Shown: positions 55,327-63,949 of the stretch, one piece after another
Layout of the letters: every line of letters starts with the position of its first letter
Numbering within the stretch: position 1 is the first letter of the stretch
Source: Paracoccaceae bacterium
Lineage (GTDB): Bacteria > Pseudomonadota > Alphaproteobacteria > Rhodobacterales > Rhodobacteraceae
Direction of reading: 5' to 3'
Length of the DNA stretch: 64,000 nucleotides
Assembly: GCA_002708925.1 (NCBI GenBank)
Contig: PAPN01000059.1
Location: forward strand, 52,783 to 116,782
The notes under the pieces: generated by a model
What the model was told of the DNA's origin: nothing
Databases searched by the model: none
The model's input: only the letters and a program-made list of their open reading frames with translations
Position numbers and translations under genes: made by a program

Positions 55327-56415
55327 ATGCGATATCCCTTCCTATCCGTTGCGGCCCTGTCGGCCGGAGCCCTGTCAGCGACTGGCGCGCAGGCCGATGT
55401 GCCGCAGGTCGTTGCCGATATTGCGCCGGTGCATTCGCTGGTTGCGAAAGTCATGCAAGGTGTCGGCGAGCCGACTTTGCTGGTCGAACCGGGGGCCTCG
55501 CCGCATGGTTACGCGCTGCGCCCGTCCAAAGCCGCAGCCCTAAGCCAGGCGGACGCGGTGTTCTGGATCGGTGAAAAGCTGGAGCCCTGGCTGGAGGGGC
55601 CGCTTGATACTTTGGGTGACGGGGCTGTCGCGATTGAGCTGCTGGACGTAAGCGGCACCACCGTGCTGGAATTCCGCGAAGGCGCGACCTTTGCCGCGCA
55701 CAACCACGACACGCCGCACGGCGCGCAGGATGATCATGACGATCACGGCCATGATGATCATGATGACCATGCAGACGACCATGCGCATGGCCACGAGGAT
55801 CACGCAGGCGACGACCATGGCCATGACGACCACGCCGATGAACATGCGCATGAAGACCATGGCCACGAGGATCAGGGCCACGACGATCACGCAGGCCATG
55901 CGCATGACGGGGCGGACCCGCACGCCTGGCTGGACCCGGCCAATGCCAGCGTCTGGATGGCCGCCATCGCGCATGAGCTAAGCGAGCTGGACCCGCAAAA
56001 CGCCGCAACCTATGCCGCCAACGCCGCAGCGGGCCAGGCCGAGATGGCCGCTCTGATCGACGAATTGCGCGCAACGCTGGAACCTGTGCACGATCTGCAT
56101 TTTGTCGTGTTCCACGATGCCTATCACTATTTCGAGAATCGGTTCGGAATGACCGCGGCCGGGGCGATTTCGCTGGGGGATGCCTCGGATCCGGGGGCCA
56201 AACGGATCGCCGAGGTGCGCGACGCCGTGGTCGAAATGCAGGTCACCTGTGTGTTCGCCGAGCCGCAATTCAACCCCGGACTGGTGCAGACCGTCGCGGA
56301 AACCGGCACGCATGTGGCGACTTTGGATCCGCTGGGCACGGGGCTGACGCCGGGGGCCGGGCTTTATACGCAGCTGATGCGCGATCTGGCGCAATCCATG
56401 CTGGGCTGTCAGTAA
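55327..56415 (+). CDS. znuA: Zinc ABC transporter substrate-binding protein
   Basis: This 362-residue periplasmic protein binds zinc and hands it to ZnuBC. A signal peptide (FLSVAALSAGALSATGAQAD) precedes PVHSLVAKVMQGVGEP and the ligand loop GASPHGYALRPSKA. Residues about 127-195 form an acidic, histidine-rich loop with about two dozen histidines, the ZnuA hallmark. VVFHDAYHYFENRFG and CVFAEPQF carry the remaining ligand regions. The start at MRYPFLSV follows GAGGTGTGAG, so the ATG at 55297 inside the operator is not used. It is transcribed divergently from zur-znuCB. Confidence 0.95.
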   Translation: MRYPFLSVAALSAGALSATGAQADVPQVVADIAPVHSLVAKVMQGVGEPTLLVEPGASPHGYALRPSKAAALSQADAVFWIGEKLEPWLEGPLDTLGDGAVAIELLDVSGTTVLEFREGATFAAHNHDTPHGAQDDHDDHGHDDHDDHADDHAHGHEDHAGDDHGHDDHADEHAHEDHGHEDQGHDDHAGHAHDGADPHAWLDPANASVWMAAIAHELSELDPQNAATYAANAAAGQAEMAALIDELRATLEPVHDLHFVVFHDAYHYFENRFGMTAAGAISLGDASDPGAKRIAEVRDAVVEMQVTCVFAEPQFNPGLVQTVAETGTHVATLDPLGTGLTPGAGLYTQLMRDLAQSMLGCQ

Positions 56416-56427
56416 AGCGGGCGTTGC

Positions 56428-56991
56428 CTAGGCGCGAAACGCACTGGCGAAGGGCTCGGGCAGGTCGAATTCGGCCAAGACCCGCGCCCGCCCCTCGGTG
56501 GACATTTTCCGCGCCGTCCGCACCACGATCTTTTCCAGCGCTTCGGGGGTCTGAGTGCCTGCGAAGGGCTGGAAATACCATTTGAGGAATGTGAAACAGA
56601 TCACATCCTCCAGCGCCTGGACCTCGGCGTCGCGTTTGATGCCCTCTTTGCGCAGCAGCACGCCGACGCGGGCCTGATCCTGGGGCGTATAGCCCGCATC
56701 CGCCATCATCCCGGCCAGACGTTCGCCATGCCGACGCCCCTGTTCGCGCCGCCATTCCAGATAGCCGGTGCGCCCCTCGGGATATTCCTTGCGCGGCAAG
56801 AGCCAGCGCTCCACATGTTGCCCGCGCGAGGCGATTTGCAGGATTTCCGAGGCCTGAGGAAACAGTCGCGCCAGCTCGGCGCTCATCCGTTCGCCATACA
56901 GCCGGGCCGCGGGCTGGCCGTCCTCGATCGTGGGGTCGGCGGCATTGGCGGAGTCGATGGCAGTCAGGACGTGGGTCAGGCGATCGGTCAT
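56428..56991 (-). CDS. DUF4202 domain protein
   Basis: This 187-residue protein matches DUF4202: RLTHVLTAIDSANAADPT at the start, ASRGQHVERWLLPRKEYPEGRTGYLEWR in the middle, and LEDVICFTFLKWYFQPFAG. The conserved His, Arg and Glu residues suggest an enzyme, but no activity is known. MTDRLTHVL at 56991 is taken as start; the 20 upstream codons are not family-like. It is convergent with znuA, 12 bases apart. Confidence 0.8.
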   Translation of the reverse strand: MTDRLTHVLTAIDSANAADPTIEDGQPAARLYGERMSAELARLFPQASEILQIASRGQHVERWLLPRKEYPEGRTGYLEWRREQGRRHGERLAGMMADAGYTPQDQARVGVLLRKEGIKRDAEVQALEDVICFTFLKWYFQPFAGTQTPEALEKIVVRTARKMSTEGRARVLAEFDLPEPFASAFRA

Positions 56992-57067
56992 GGGGGCTCT
57001 TTCAGGGCTGTTCGTCTGCCGCCAGCCTATACGAATTCCTGGGGCCTGCACCAGCCGGCATGGCCGG

Positions 57068-57082
57068 GTTCGAACGAAGTTT
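57068..57082 (+). promoter_or_regulatory. LexA-like element before the caspase-type operon
   Basis: GTTC-GAACGAA-GTTT differs by one base from GTTC-N7-GTTC. It lies directly upstream of a possible -35 and -10 pair (TTGATC at 57085, TTAATA at 57109). The match is short and may be chance. Confidence 0.25.
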
Positions 57083-57084
57083 AC

Positions 57085-57114
57085 TTGATCGCGGGGCGAG
57101 GGGCTGCATTAATA
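57085..57114 (+). promoter_or_regulatory. Possible sigma-70 promoter of the caspase-type operon
   Basis: TTGATC, an 18-base spacer and TTAATA could form the promoter. This is visual inspection only. Confidence 0.3.
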
Positions 57115-57163
57115 CGGCCATTGATTTTGCAATATTGAATGCCGTGCGCAACGAGGGGGGCGG

Positions 57164-60163
57164 ATGTTTCACCGCAGTGTTTCAAAGCTGATGGACCTGA
57201 GAGTGAGGCTGCAATCAGGGCTGGCGCTGGGCGTCTGGATCTGGGCCGGCACGGCGGGCATGGTCTGTGCGCAGGCCCCGGATTTCTATCTGGATCTGGA
57301 CACCGGGGGGCATCGCGCGGTGATCCGGGACGTGGATGTCAGCGCGGATGGCCGGGTGATCGTGACGGCCGCCGACGATAAAACCGTGCGGGTCTGGGAT
57401 TGGCAAACCGGCCAGAGCGAGGTGCTGCGCGGGCAGATCGGTCCGGGCGCCGAGGGGCTGGTGAATGCTCTGGCGATTTCGCCCGATGGGGCGAAGGTGG
57501 CGGTTGGCGGCTATTTTGGGAAAAACCTGTCCACGCAGGGGCCCTTCGGGGATGTCCGGGTGTTTGATGTCGGCTCGGGGAAGGTGACGCAGGTGCTGCG
57601 CGGGCATGATCTGGTGGTCGAGGCGATGGCCTATGATCCTGCGCGCGATGAACTGGCGGTGTCGGGGCAGGGCGGGCAGGTGCTGCGCTGGCGCGCGCCT
57701 TTCTCGGACAGCCCGCAGGCGCTGCCCACGCTTGATACGCAGGCCTGGCGCGTCAGCGAGCTGGCCTATGCGCGCGGCGGCACCCGGCTGATTGCGGCGA
57801 CCTATGATTACGGGCTGCGGATGTGGGACTTCGACACGCAGATGTCGGTGACCGCCCCGGATGACGAGGCGCTGTGGGATCATCCGCTGGTCGCGCTGGC
57901 CGTCAGCCCGGACGGCGCGCAATTCGCCCTGGCAGATGAGCAGGGGCGGGTGACGGTTCGCTCGGCCGCTTCGGGGGAAATCCTGACCGAACTGCCGCAG
58001 CGTCCGTTCCGTGTGGATGCGATGGTGTTTTCGGCGGGGCATCTGGTGGTGTCCTGCGGCTATCGCTGCGCGGATCGGTATCGCAGCGAGGTCTGGGATC
58101 TGGCCAGCGGGCAATTGCTGGGGGAATACACGCAGCAGGATACCGGCATTCACGCCGCTGCGGCTCTGCCCGATGGGGTGGTTCTGACGGCCGGCGGACG
58201 CCGCAATCAGCTGCATCTGTGGCGGACACAGGGACGGGCGCAGGTGCGGCAAATGGGCGGGATCGGCGAGCCGGTTTCCTCGGTCGGGGTGTCGGCGCGG
58301 GCGGACCGGCTGGGCTGGGGCACCCAGGATCCGTGCCCCGCGCGGGTGATCTGCCCCGAACAGTTGGGGGTGCTCTCGCAGGAAATGGAACTGCCCACCC
58401 CCGAGCGCAGCTTTGAAAAACCGGCCCCGCGTGGGGCGGTGCCTCTGGGGCGGGCGATCACGCAAACCGACCAGATCGGCGTGCAGATCACCCGCGAGCC
58501 GGGCAGCGGCTTCGAAGGATCCCGGCTGGAGGTCAACGGCGCGGCGATCGTCAAGGGGGTTGAGGACGGCTATTTCCACGTGTCCTATGGGCTGCTGCCG
58601 GGGCAGTCGGGCCTGATCAGCGGCGGCGGCAACGGCATTTTGCTGGCGCATGACCTGACCGGGCAGGTGACGGGCGAATTCATTGGCCACACGGGGGATA
58701 TTCTGGCGCTTGCCGCCGCCCCGCGCGCCAACCGGCTGCTCAGCGGTAGCGCCGACCAGACGCTGAAACTGTGGAATCTGGAAACCCGCGAACTGATTGT
58801 CACCATGTTCTTTGCCGGTGAGGATTGGATCATCTGGACGCCGCAGGGCTATTTCCATTCCTCCCCCAACGGGGATCGGCTGGTGGGCTGGCATATCAAT
58901 CAGGGCCAGAACCAAGAGGCCCGCTATATCCGCGCGCGTCAGCTGCGCCAGCATCTGCACTCGCCCGAGATCGTGCGGCGGGCGATCCTGACAGGCTCGG
59001 CGCGGGGGGCGGCGCAGGATTTGCGCGGGCGGGATAACGAATTGAACGAGCTGCTGACCCGCAAGCCGCCCGACTTTGATATTCGTCTGGTTCAGGAACC
59101 GCCGCCGCCCGACGGGTTCGCGGTGATCGAGGTGACCGGCGCGTCGCTGGAGGAGGTCGAAAGCTGGGGCTATTCCGTGCTGGTCAATGACCGGCGTGTG
59201 CATCCTGTGCGGACGGGCGGCACGCCGGGGCGGCTGCGCTATTCCGTGCCGATCGGCGCGGGCGAGAACCTGATCAACATCAGTGGGCGCAACGATTTCG
59301 GCTATGTCACGGAACGCAGCGCCGTCGCCCTGCGTAAGAAAACCAAGGCGGTGGAAAAGAAGGGCAAGCTGTTTGCCGCCGTGATTGGCGTGAACGATTA
59401 TCCCAAACTGCCCGACGCCTGCGGCGGCAAGCCCTGCGATCTGAACTATCCGGTGGCCGACGCGCTGGAGTTTCTGAACGTATTGCAGGATCGCACCGCG
59501 CATCTGCACACCGGGATGGAAAGCCTGGTTCTGGTCAATGCCGCCCCGCTTGAATCCGATGCGACGCGGGTGCAGGCGCTGTCTTTGTTCATGGACGTCA
59601 CAGAGGTACAAGAGCCCGAGGCCCGCACCATCAATGACGCGCTGATTGATTTCCTGGCCCGGCCCGGCCCCGATGACACCACGGTGATTTTCGTTGCGGG
59701 GCATGGCATGAACCTGGAGGAACAGTATTACCTGCTGCCCACCAACGCGCAGAAACGCGGGGATCGGTGGCGCACGTCCTCTTTGGTGGATTGGAGCATC
59801 ATCCAAGAGGAAATCTCGTTTGCCGAAGGGCGGCGCATTCTGGTGCTGGACACCTGCCATGCCGCCAACGCCTTTAACGCCAAGCTGGAAAAAGAGGCCG
59901 CAGATGCGCAGATCACGGTGTTTTCTGCGACGGCGGCGAATAATACGGCGGGCGAGCGGCCCGATCTGGGCCACGGAATCTTTACCTATGCGATGTTGCA
60001 GGGAATGCGCGGCAAGGCCGATGACCGCGGCGAAGGGGTCAAACTGTTCGGGCTGGCCAATTACGTTGACCAAGAGGTGCTGCGGCTAAGCAATCAGAAA
60101 CAAAAGCCGGTGTTCCATTTTCCCAACAGCACCAATTTCGTGATGGCTCGGCCGCGGCCATGA
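57164..60163 (+). CDS. Exported WD40-repeat protein with C-terminal caspase-like peptidase domain
   Basis: This 999-residue protein starts with a hydrophobic segment (LALGVWIWAGTAGMVCAQAP) that looks like a signal peptide. Residues about 40-550 are WD40-type beta-propeller repeats (for example TAADDKTVRVWDWQTG, SGSADQTLKLWNLET). A linker domain leads to a Peptidase C14 domain from about residue 735 (FAAVIGVNDYP). The His/Cys dyad is intact: H847 in VAGHGMN and C898 in LDTCHAAN. Known bacterial orthocaspases cleave after basic residues, but the target here is unknown. ATG at 57164 follows GAGGGGGG. The next gene begins in its stop codon region, so the two are coupled. Confidence 0.88.
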   Translation: MFHRSVSKLMDLRVRLQSGLALGVWIWAGTAGMVCAQAPDFYLDLDTGGHRAVIRDVDVSADGRVIVTAADDKTVRVWDWQTGQSEVLRGQIGPGAEGLVNALAISPDGAKVAVGGYFGKNLSTQGPFGDVRVFDVGSGKVTQVLRGHDLVVEAMAYDPARDELAVSGQGGQVLRWRAPFSDSPQALPTLDTQAWRVSELAYARGGTRLIAATYDYGLRMWDFDTQMSVTAPDDEALWDHPLVALAVSPDGAQFALADEQGRVTVRSAASGEILTELPQRPFRVDAMVFSAGHLVVSCGYRCADRYRSEVWDLASGQLLGEYTQQDTGIHAAAALPDGVVLTAGGRRNQLHLWRTQGRAQVRQMGGIGEPVSSVGVSARADRLGWGTQDPCPARVICPEQLGVLSQEMELPTPERSFEKPAPRGAVPLGRAITQTDQIGVQITREPGSGFEGSRLEVNGAAIVKGVEDGYFHVSYGLLPGQSGLISGGGNGILLAHDLTGQVTGEFIGHTGDILALAAAPRANRLLSGSADQTLKLWNLETRELIVTMFFAGEDWIIWTPQGYFHSSPNGDRLVGWHINQGQNQEARYIRARQLRQHLHSPEIVRRAILTGSARGAAQDLRGRDNELNELLTRKPPDFDIRLVQEPPPPDGFAVIEVTGASLEEVESWGYSVLVNDRRVHPVRTGGTPGRLRYSVPIGAGENLINISGRNDFGYVTERSAVALRKKTKAVEKKGKLFAAVIGVNDYPKLPDACGGKPCDLNYPVADALEFLNVLQDRTAHLHTGMESLVLVNAAPLESDATRVQALSLFMDVTEVQEPEARTINDALIDFLARPGPDDTTVIFVAGHGMNLEEQYYLLPTNAQKRGDRWRTSSLVDWSIIQEEISFAEGRRILVLDTCHAANAFNAKLEKEAADAQITVFSATAANNTAGERPDLGHGIFTYAMLQGMRGKADDRGEGVKLFGLANYVDQEVLRLSNQKQKPVFHFPNSTNFVMARPRP

Positions 60164-60174
60164 GGAATGCGCTC

Positions 60175-61827
60175 ATGAAGAAACTGTGCATCCTGATGGC
60201 CTGCCTGTGGGGCTCGGTTCTGGGGGCGCAGGACTGTGCGCAGCCCGTGTTCTCGGCCTTTTATGGGCGCCCTGATCTGTTCGAAAGAGGGCTGGCGCAA
60301 TCGGCGCATGTGGCGCCGGTGCCGCGCATCGGCGGGGCGATCCTGCCGCATCATCTGGAAATGCCTGACTTGCTGGGCGGTGCGGTCCGTATGATCGCCA
60401 GCCCGCAGGTGAAGCGGGTGATCGTGCTGTTTCCCGATCATTTCTATCAGTCCCGCACAGTGTTTTCGGTGACGACGAAAGGGTTCCAGACCGTGCTGGG
60501 CCCGGTGCCGGTGGATGCGCAGGCGGCCCGGTCGTTGATGCGCAGCGAGTTGGTCTCGGACAGTTGCCTGTTTCAGAAGGACCATGGGCTGCGGGCCGTG
60601 TTGCCGTTTTTGGCGCGGCTGATGCCAGAGGTGCCGATTGTTCCGGTGGCGCTGTCGATCAATTCGCGGCAGGCACAGTGGGACCAGCTGATCGAGGCGC
60701 TGCGCCCGCTGATGACGCCGGGCACGGTGGTGCTGCAAGCCACCGATTTCTCGCATTACCTGCCGCAGCACGCGGCCCGGCTGCGCGATCAGCAGGTGCT
60801 CAATATCCTGGCCGCCGGGGATGCGCAGGCGGCGGGGCAGCTGATACAGCCCGATCACGTCGATTCTGTGGGGGCCATGTATGTGGCCATGCGGCTGATG
60901 GCGCAGCAGGGGCGGTATCCCGTCGTGGTGGCCAATGCCAATATGCAAGAGCTGTACGACCGTTTCATCGCCGAAACCACCAGCTATGTCGTGGCGGCTT
61001 TCGTGCCCGATGGTGCCGAGGCCCCGCCCATTCATGGCCAGCGCTTTGTGATCGGGGGCGATCTGTTCTTGGGGCGTGTCCTACCGGGCCTGCTGAGCGA
61101 CGAACTGATCGCCCGCCGTGTGCAAGAGGCGGCTTTGGCGGCGACCGGGGGGCTGCCCCTGGTGCTGAATCTCGAAGGGGTGCTGCTGCCGCAGATGCCC
61201 TCGACCCTGGATCACATGGTGCTGGGGATGCCCGCCGATCTGCTGCGCGATTGGGCGCGGCGGCTGAACGTGGTGGCGGTGTCGCTGGCCAACAATCATG
61301 CGCGCGACATCGGCGAATCCGGTCTGGCCGAAACCAGGCGGGCCCTGCGCGCCTTTGGGATCGCGCATTTCGGTCAGGGCGAGGTGCTGCACCTGATGGG
61401 GGCGGCGCTGGTCGGGCTGACGGATCTGGATGGGCGGGCGGTGCCCTCGGTCGATCGGCTGACGCCTGAGATTCTGGACAGGGCCATCCTGCCCGAGGCC
61501 GATGTGCCGGTGATCGGTTTCGTGCATTGGGGGCGGGAATTCGTCACCCGGCCCTCAGCCCGTGAGGACTGGATCGCCGAAGAGCTGCGCAAACGCGGGG
61601 TCTCGGCCATCATCGGGGCGCATCCTCATGCGGTCAGCCGGGGGCTGGCGCTGCTGGGCGGCGGCGATAGCGTGGTGCTGCATTCGCTGGGGAATTTCCT
61701 GTTCGATCAGCTGCCGCCGCAATCCTCGGGGGGGCTGGCCGAGATACGTGTGTTCCCGCAGGGCACGGTTTTCATCCGGCAGCGCCCATTGCCGCATTTG
61801 TTTGCCCGCACACAAAGCGGGAACTGA
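60175..61827 (+). CDS. Exported Memo-like / CapA-type metallophosphatase fusion protein
   Basis: This 550-residue protein has a signal peptide (MKKLCILMACLWGSVLGAQ). Residues about 20-285 match the Memo/AmmeMemoRadiSam B fold (AILPHHLEM, KRVIVLFPDHFYQS, KDHGLRAVLPFLA, LQATDFSHYLP). The usual cysteine segment reads DSVGAMYVAM here, without Cys. Residues about 290-535 match the CapA/PGA_cap metallophosphatase: IGGDLFLGR, NLEGVL, SLANNHARD, FVHWGREF, GAHPHAV, SLGNFLFD. All expected metal ligands of this second domain appear present. The ATG at 60175 has GAGGA at good distance; the ATG at 60160 overlapping the previous stop is an alternative. The fused layout is unusual. Confidence 0.8.
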   Translation: MKKLCILMACLWGSVLGAQDCAQPVFSAFYGRPDLFERGLAQSAHVAPVPRIGGAILPHHLEMPDLLGGAVRMIASPQVKRVIVLFPDHFYQSRTVFSVTTKGFQTVLGPVPVDAQAARSLMRSELVSDSCLFQKDHGLRAVLPFLARLMPEVPIVPVALSINSRQAQWDQLIEALRPLMTPGTVVLQATDFSHYLPQHAARLRDQQVLNILAAGDAQAAGQLIQPDHVDSVGAMYVAMRLMAQQGRYPVVVANANMQELYDRFIAETTSYVVAAFVPDGAEAPPIHGQRFVIGGDLFLGRVLPGLLSDELIARRVQEAALAATGGLPLVLNLEGVLLPQMPSTLDHMVLGMPADLLRDWARRLNVVAVSLANNHARDIGESGLAETRRALRAFGIAHFGQGEVLHLMGAALVGLTDLDGRAVPSVDRLTPEILDRAILPEADVPVIGFVHWGREFVTRPSAREDWIAEELRKRGVSAIIGAHPHAVSRGLALLGGGDSVVLHSLGNFLFDQLPPQSSGGLAEIRVFPQGTVFIRQRPLPHLFARTQSGN

Positions 61828-61891
61828 CTTAGCTCTTGTCCAAATCGGGATGGGGCGGTTAGCCTTTCTTCAAAGCACGGAGGAGATCGGG

Positions 61892-63715
61892 ATGGCGGCA
61901 CGGATCAAGGGGTTGGTTCTGGGATTGGCGGCGGGGATGACCTGTCTGGCGCTAAGCGCTCAGGCGGATGCGCCCGGCACGTTGCAGGAAAAACTGCATG
62001 TCATATATGATCCGGTCAGCCGTGAAGTGTCTCGTCAGACGGTGCGCGTTTACGATCCGCATCCCGAAATGTCGCTGGAGTTCAACTGGGAACCTGCGGC
62101 GGGCAACTGGCCGGGCGTCACCCCCGAGGGGCTGGCGACGGGGGCGGGGGTGCTTAGCTGGCGTGTGCCGGGGGCCTCGAATTACGACCCGCGCACAGTG
62201 CATCACCGCTATGAGGGGGCGCTTGGGAATGGGCGGTTCCACGGTCAGGGGCGGCTGAGCTATCGCGATGGCGCGTTTTTCCAGGGGCAGTGGGCCGAGG
62301 GGCAGCTACAGGGACCGGGCGAACATCTGGATGCTTTGGGCAACCGTTACGAGGGCAGCTTTGTCGATGGGCGTCCGCACGGGCAGGGCACGTATCGCTC
62401 TGCCGATGGTTGGGTATATGAGGGCGCTTTTCGCGATGGGCAGCGCCACGGCAAGGGGCAGATCACCGAACCGGGAGGGCTGCAATACGATGTGGTGATG
62501 GAGGCGGGCCAGGAAATTTCCTCGACCCGGCCGATTGTTTATGCCGATGCGCTGACGGCGGGGCTGTTGCCGGCGCAATCGGGCGGCGCGGCGGGCAAGA
62601 CAGAATTCAGCGTGATCGTCGATCCCCGGCTGAGCGCCCAGCAGGAAGTGGGCTATACCCATTATGCGCAGAATGGCGAAATTCTGATCCTGCCCAATCA
62701 TGACACCTGGCGCGCCGCCTGGAGCGGCGGGCCCGAAATGGGATCGTTCTTTAATTATGTCAGTATGGGAGATGCCGAATGGCAATCGAACCGCGCCCAT
62801 ACACAGTTCCGCCTGAAAACCACCGATGGCAGCCGGGTGCGGCTGAAGGCTCTGGATCTGGCGGTGGAATACAGCCTGCCGCATCTGCGTCCGATCCTGG
62901 CCTCGCAAGAGCATATGGGCTGTGTCGGATTCCGTCCGTCCTTCAATTTCCTGAACTATGGCTGGGGACAGGTGGAAAATGCCACGGCGCGGGTTGGTTT
63001 CCGCAATCCCGATAACGTGGATTGGAAAGACCGGATGACCGCCCCGCCCGCGACCCGCTGGTTTGATGTGCCCGTCGGAGATTTCGACGAAGGCGTGGAT
63101 GTCTATATCCGCAATGCCCTGATCGAGGCGGGTGTGAATGTCACGGCGCTGGAAAATCGCCGCCTGACCTGCCCCAGCACCGATTTGCTGGGCAGTTGCC
63201 GTGCGCGCTATGCCGATGAGCTGGGATTGCGGGGGATTGTTGCGGTTGAAAACGGCTGGGGCCATTTGCAGACCGACATGCTGGGGCACCTGTCTTATGA
63301 ATGGGTGGATGCTCTGGGCGAACGCCACCGGGAAACCCAGACCTTCACGGCCAATATCTATCTGGGTACGATCGAGGTGCCGGGCGGGCTGGCCGAATGC
63401 GGGGATGGCGGGGCCTGGGTCACGCAGGCGCCGCAATATGTGGATGTCGATCTGCCCTCCAACGGACAGAACTACCGGGTGAACATTCCGGTTCGGGGAA
63501 ATCCGAATATCTCGTCGCTGCTGAGCGGGCTGAAATTCTATTCCGAGCAATCCTCGATTCACCGGATGCAGATGGAGGCGACCTTTGCCGATGGGTCTGT
63601 GCGCAAATCGCCTCCGGTGCGGTTGTTCTTTGTCCGGGCCCGCCAGCCGAAGTTTACCTCAACGGCCGCCCCCGCGATTTGCACGCTGCCACCGGAACAG
63701 AGCCCCTCTTGTTAG
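61892..63715 (+). CDS. Exported MORN-repeat protein
   Basis: This 607-residue protein has a signal peptide (IKGLVLGLAAGMTCLALSAQADA). Residues about 100-205 hold several MORN repeats (YEGALGNGRFHGQGRLSYRD, YEGSFVDGRPHGQGTYRS, YEGAFRDGQRHGKGQITE). The remaining 400 residues are a beta-rich region with no recognised domain; it contains CVGFRPSFNFLNYGWGQ and four or more cysteines that could pair outside the cytoplasm. The ATG at 61892 follows CGGAGGAGATCGGG, a strong site; the frame upstream is a shadow of the Memo-CapA gene. It starts 64 bases after that gene. MORN repeats in other proteins bind lipids or proteins; its role here is unknown. Confidence 0.8.
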   Translation: MAARIKGLVLGLAAGMTCLALSAQADAPGTLQEKLHVIYDPVSREVSRQTVRVYDPHPEMSLEFNWEPAAGNWPGVTPEGLATGAGVLSWRVPGASNYDPRTVHHRYEGALGNGRFHGQGRLSYRDGAFFQGQWAEGQLQGPGEHLDALGNRYEGSFVDGRPHGQGTYRSADGWVYEGAFRDGQRHGKGQITEPGGLQYDVVMEAGQEISSTRPIVYADALTAGLLPAQSGGAAGKTEFSVIVDPRLSAQQEVGYTHYAQNGEILILPNHDTWRAAWSGGPEMGSFFNYVSMGDAEWQSNRAHTQFRLKTTDGSRVRLKALDLAVEYSLPHLRPILASQEHMGCVGFRPSFNFLNYGWGQVENATARVGFRNPDNVDWKDRMTAPPATRWFDVPVGDFDEGVDVYIRNALIEAGVNVTALENRRLTCPSTDLLGSCRARYADELGLRGIVAVENGWGHLQTDMLGHLSYEWVDALGERHRETQTFTANIYLGTIEVPGGLAECGDGGAWVTQAPQYVDVDLPSNGQNYRVNIPVRGNPNISSLLSGLKFYSEQSSIHRMQMEATFADGSVRKSPPVRLFFVRARQPKFTSTAAPAICTLPPEQSPSC

Positions 63716-63920
63716 AGAGTCGGGCTGAATCTGGCAGATTCCTCCCTGAGTCTGCCCTCCGTCCCCCGGATTCGGCCCGGATTCGGCGCGAAAAAGCAAA
63801 GACCAGCGTGTTTTCCGGATAAGTGCTGAAAAAATGAGTTACGTAACTATTTGTTTTTTATGGATAAAATAAGAAATCATCAGAAAATCGCAGAAATATG
63901 CGTTTTTCCTGAAAAAACCG
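63716..63920. other. AT-rich gap before the rrn-type promoter
   Basis: The stretch holds a weak hairpin (GGCAGATTC/GAGTCTGCC, 63733-63756), a tandem CCCGGATTCGG pair, the 12-base palindrome AGTTACGTAACT at 63837-63848, and an A/T-rich tract at 63825-63905 that could act as an UP element. No ORF is seen. Confidence 0.5.
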
Positions 63921-63949
63921 CTTGCGGGTTTGAGGAGTAAACCTTAGAA
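63921..63949 (+). promoter_or_regulatory. rRNA-operon-type promoter, genes beyond the window
   Basis: CTTGCG (63921) and TTAGAA (63944) with a 17-base spacer, followed by a GC-rich discriminator (CCCCCTTCACCGGCGGCGC), match the layout of alphaproteobacterial rrn promoters. The expected 16S gene would start to the right of the window, which cannot be checked here. Confidence 0.6.

Noticed and set aside
55691..55981. Met/Thr-rich plus-strand frame and apparent DNA repeats in the znuA middle
   Set aside because: The repetition arises from His/Asp codons of the ZnuA metal-binding loop; it is not a CRISPR array or a tandem repeat element.
57215..60073. Very long minus-strand open frame (952 codons) opposite the WD40-caspase gene
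   Set aside because: It is a mirror of the high-GC codon bias on the plus strand; the product is His/Arg/Gln-rich and lacks any domain, while the plus strand has clear WD40 and caspase motifs.
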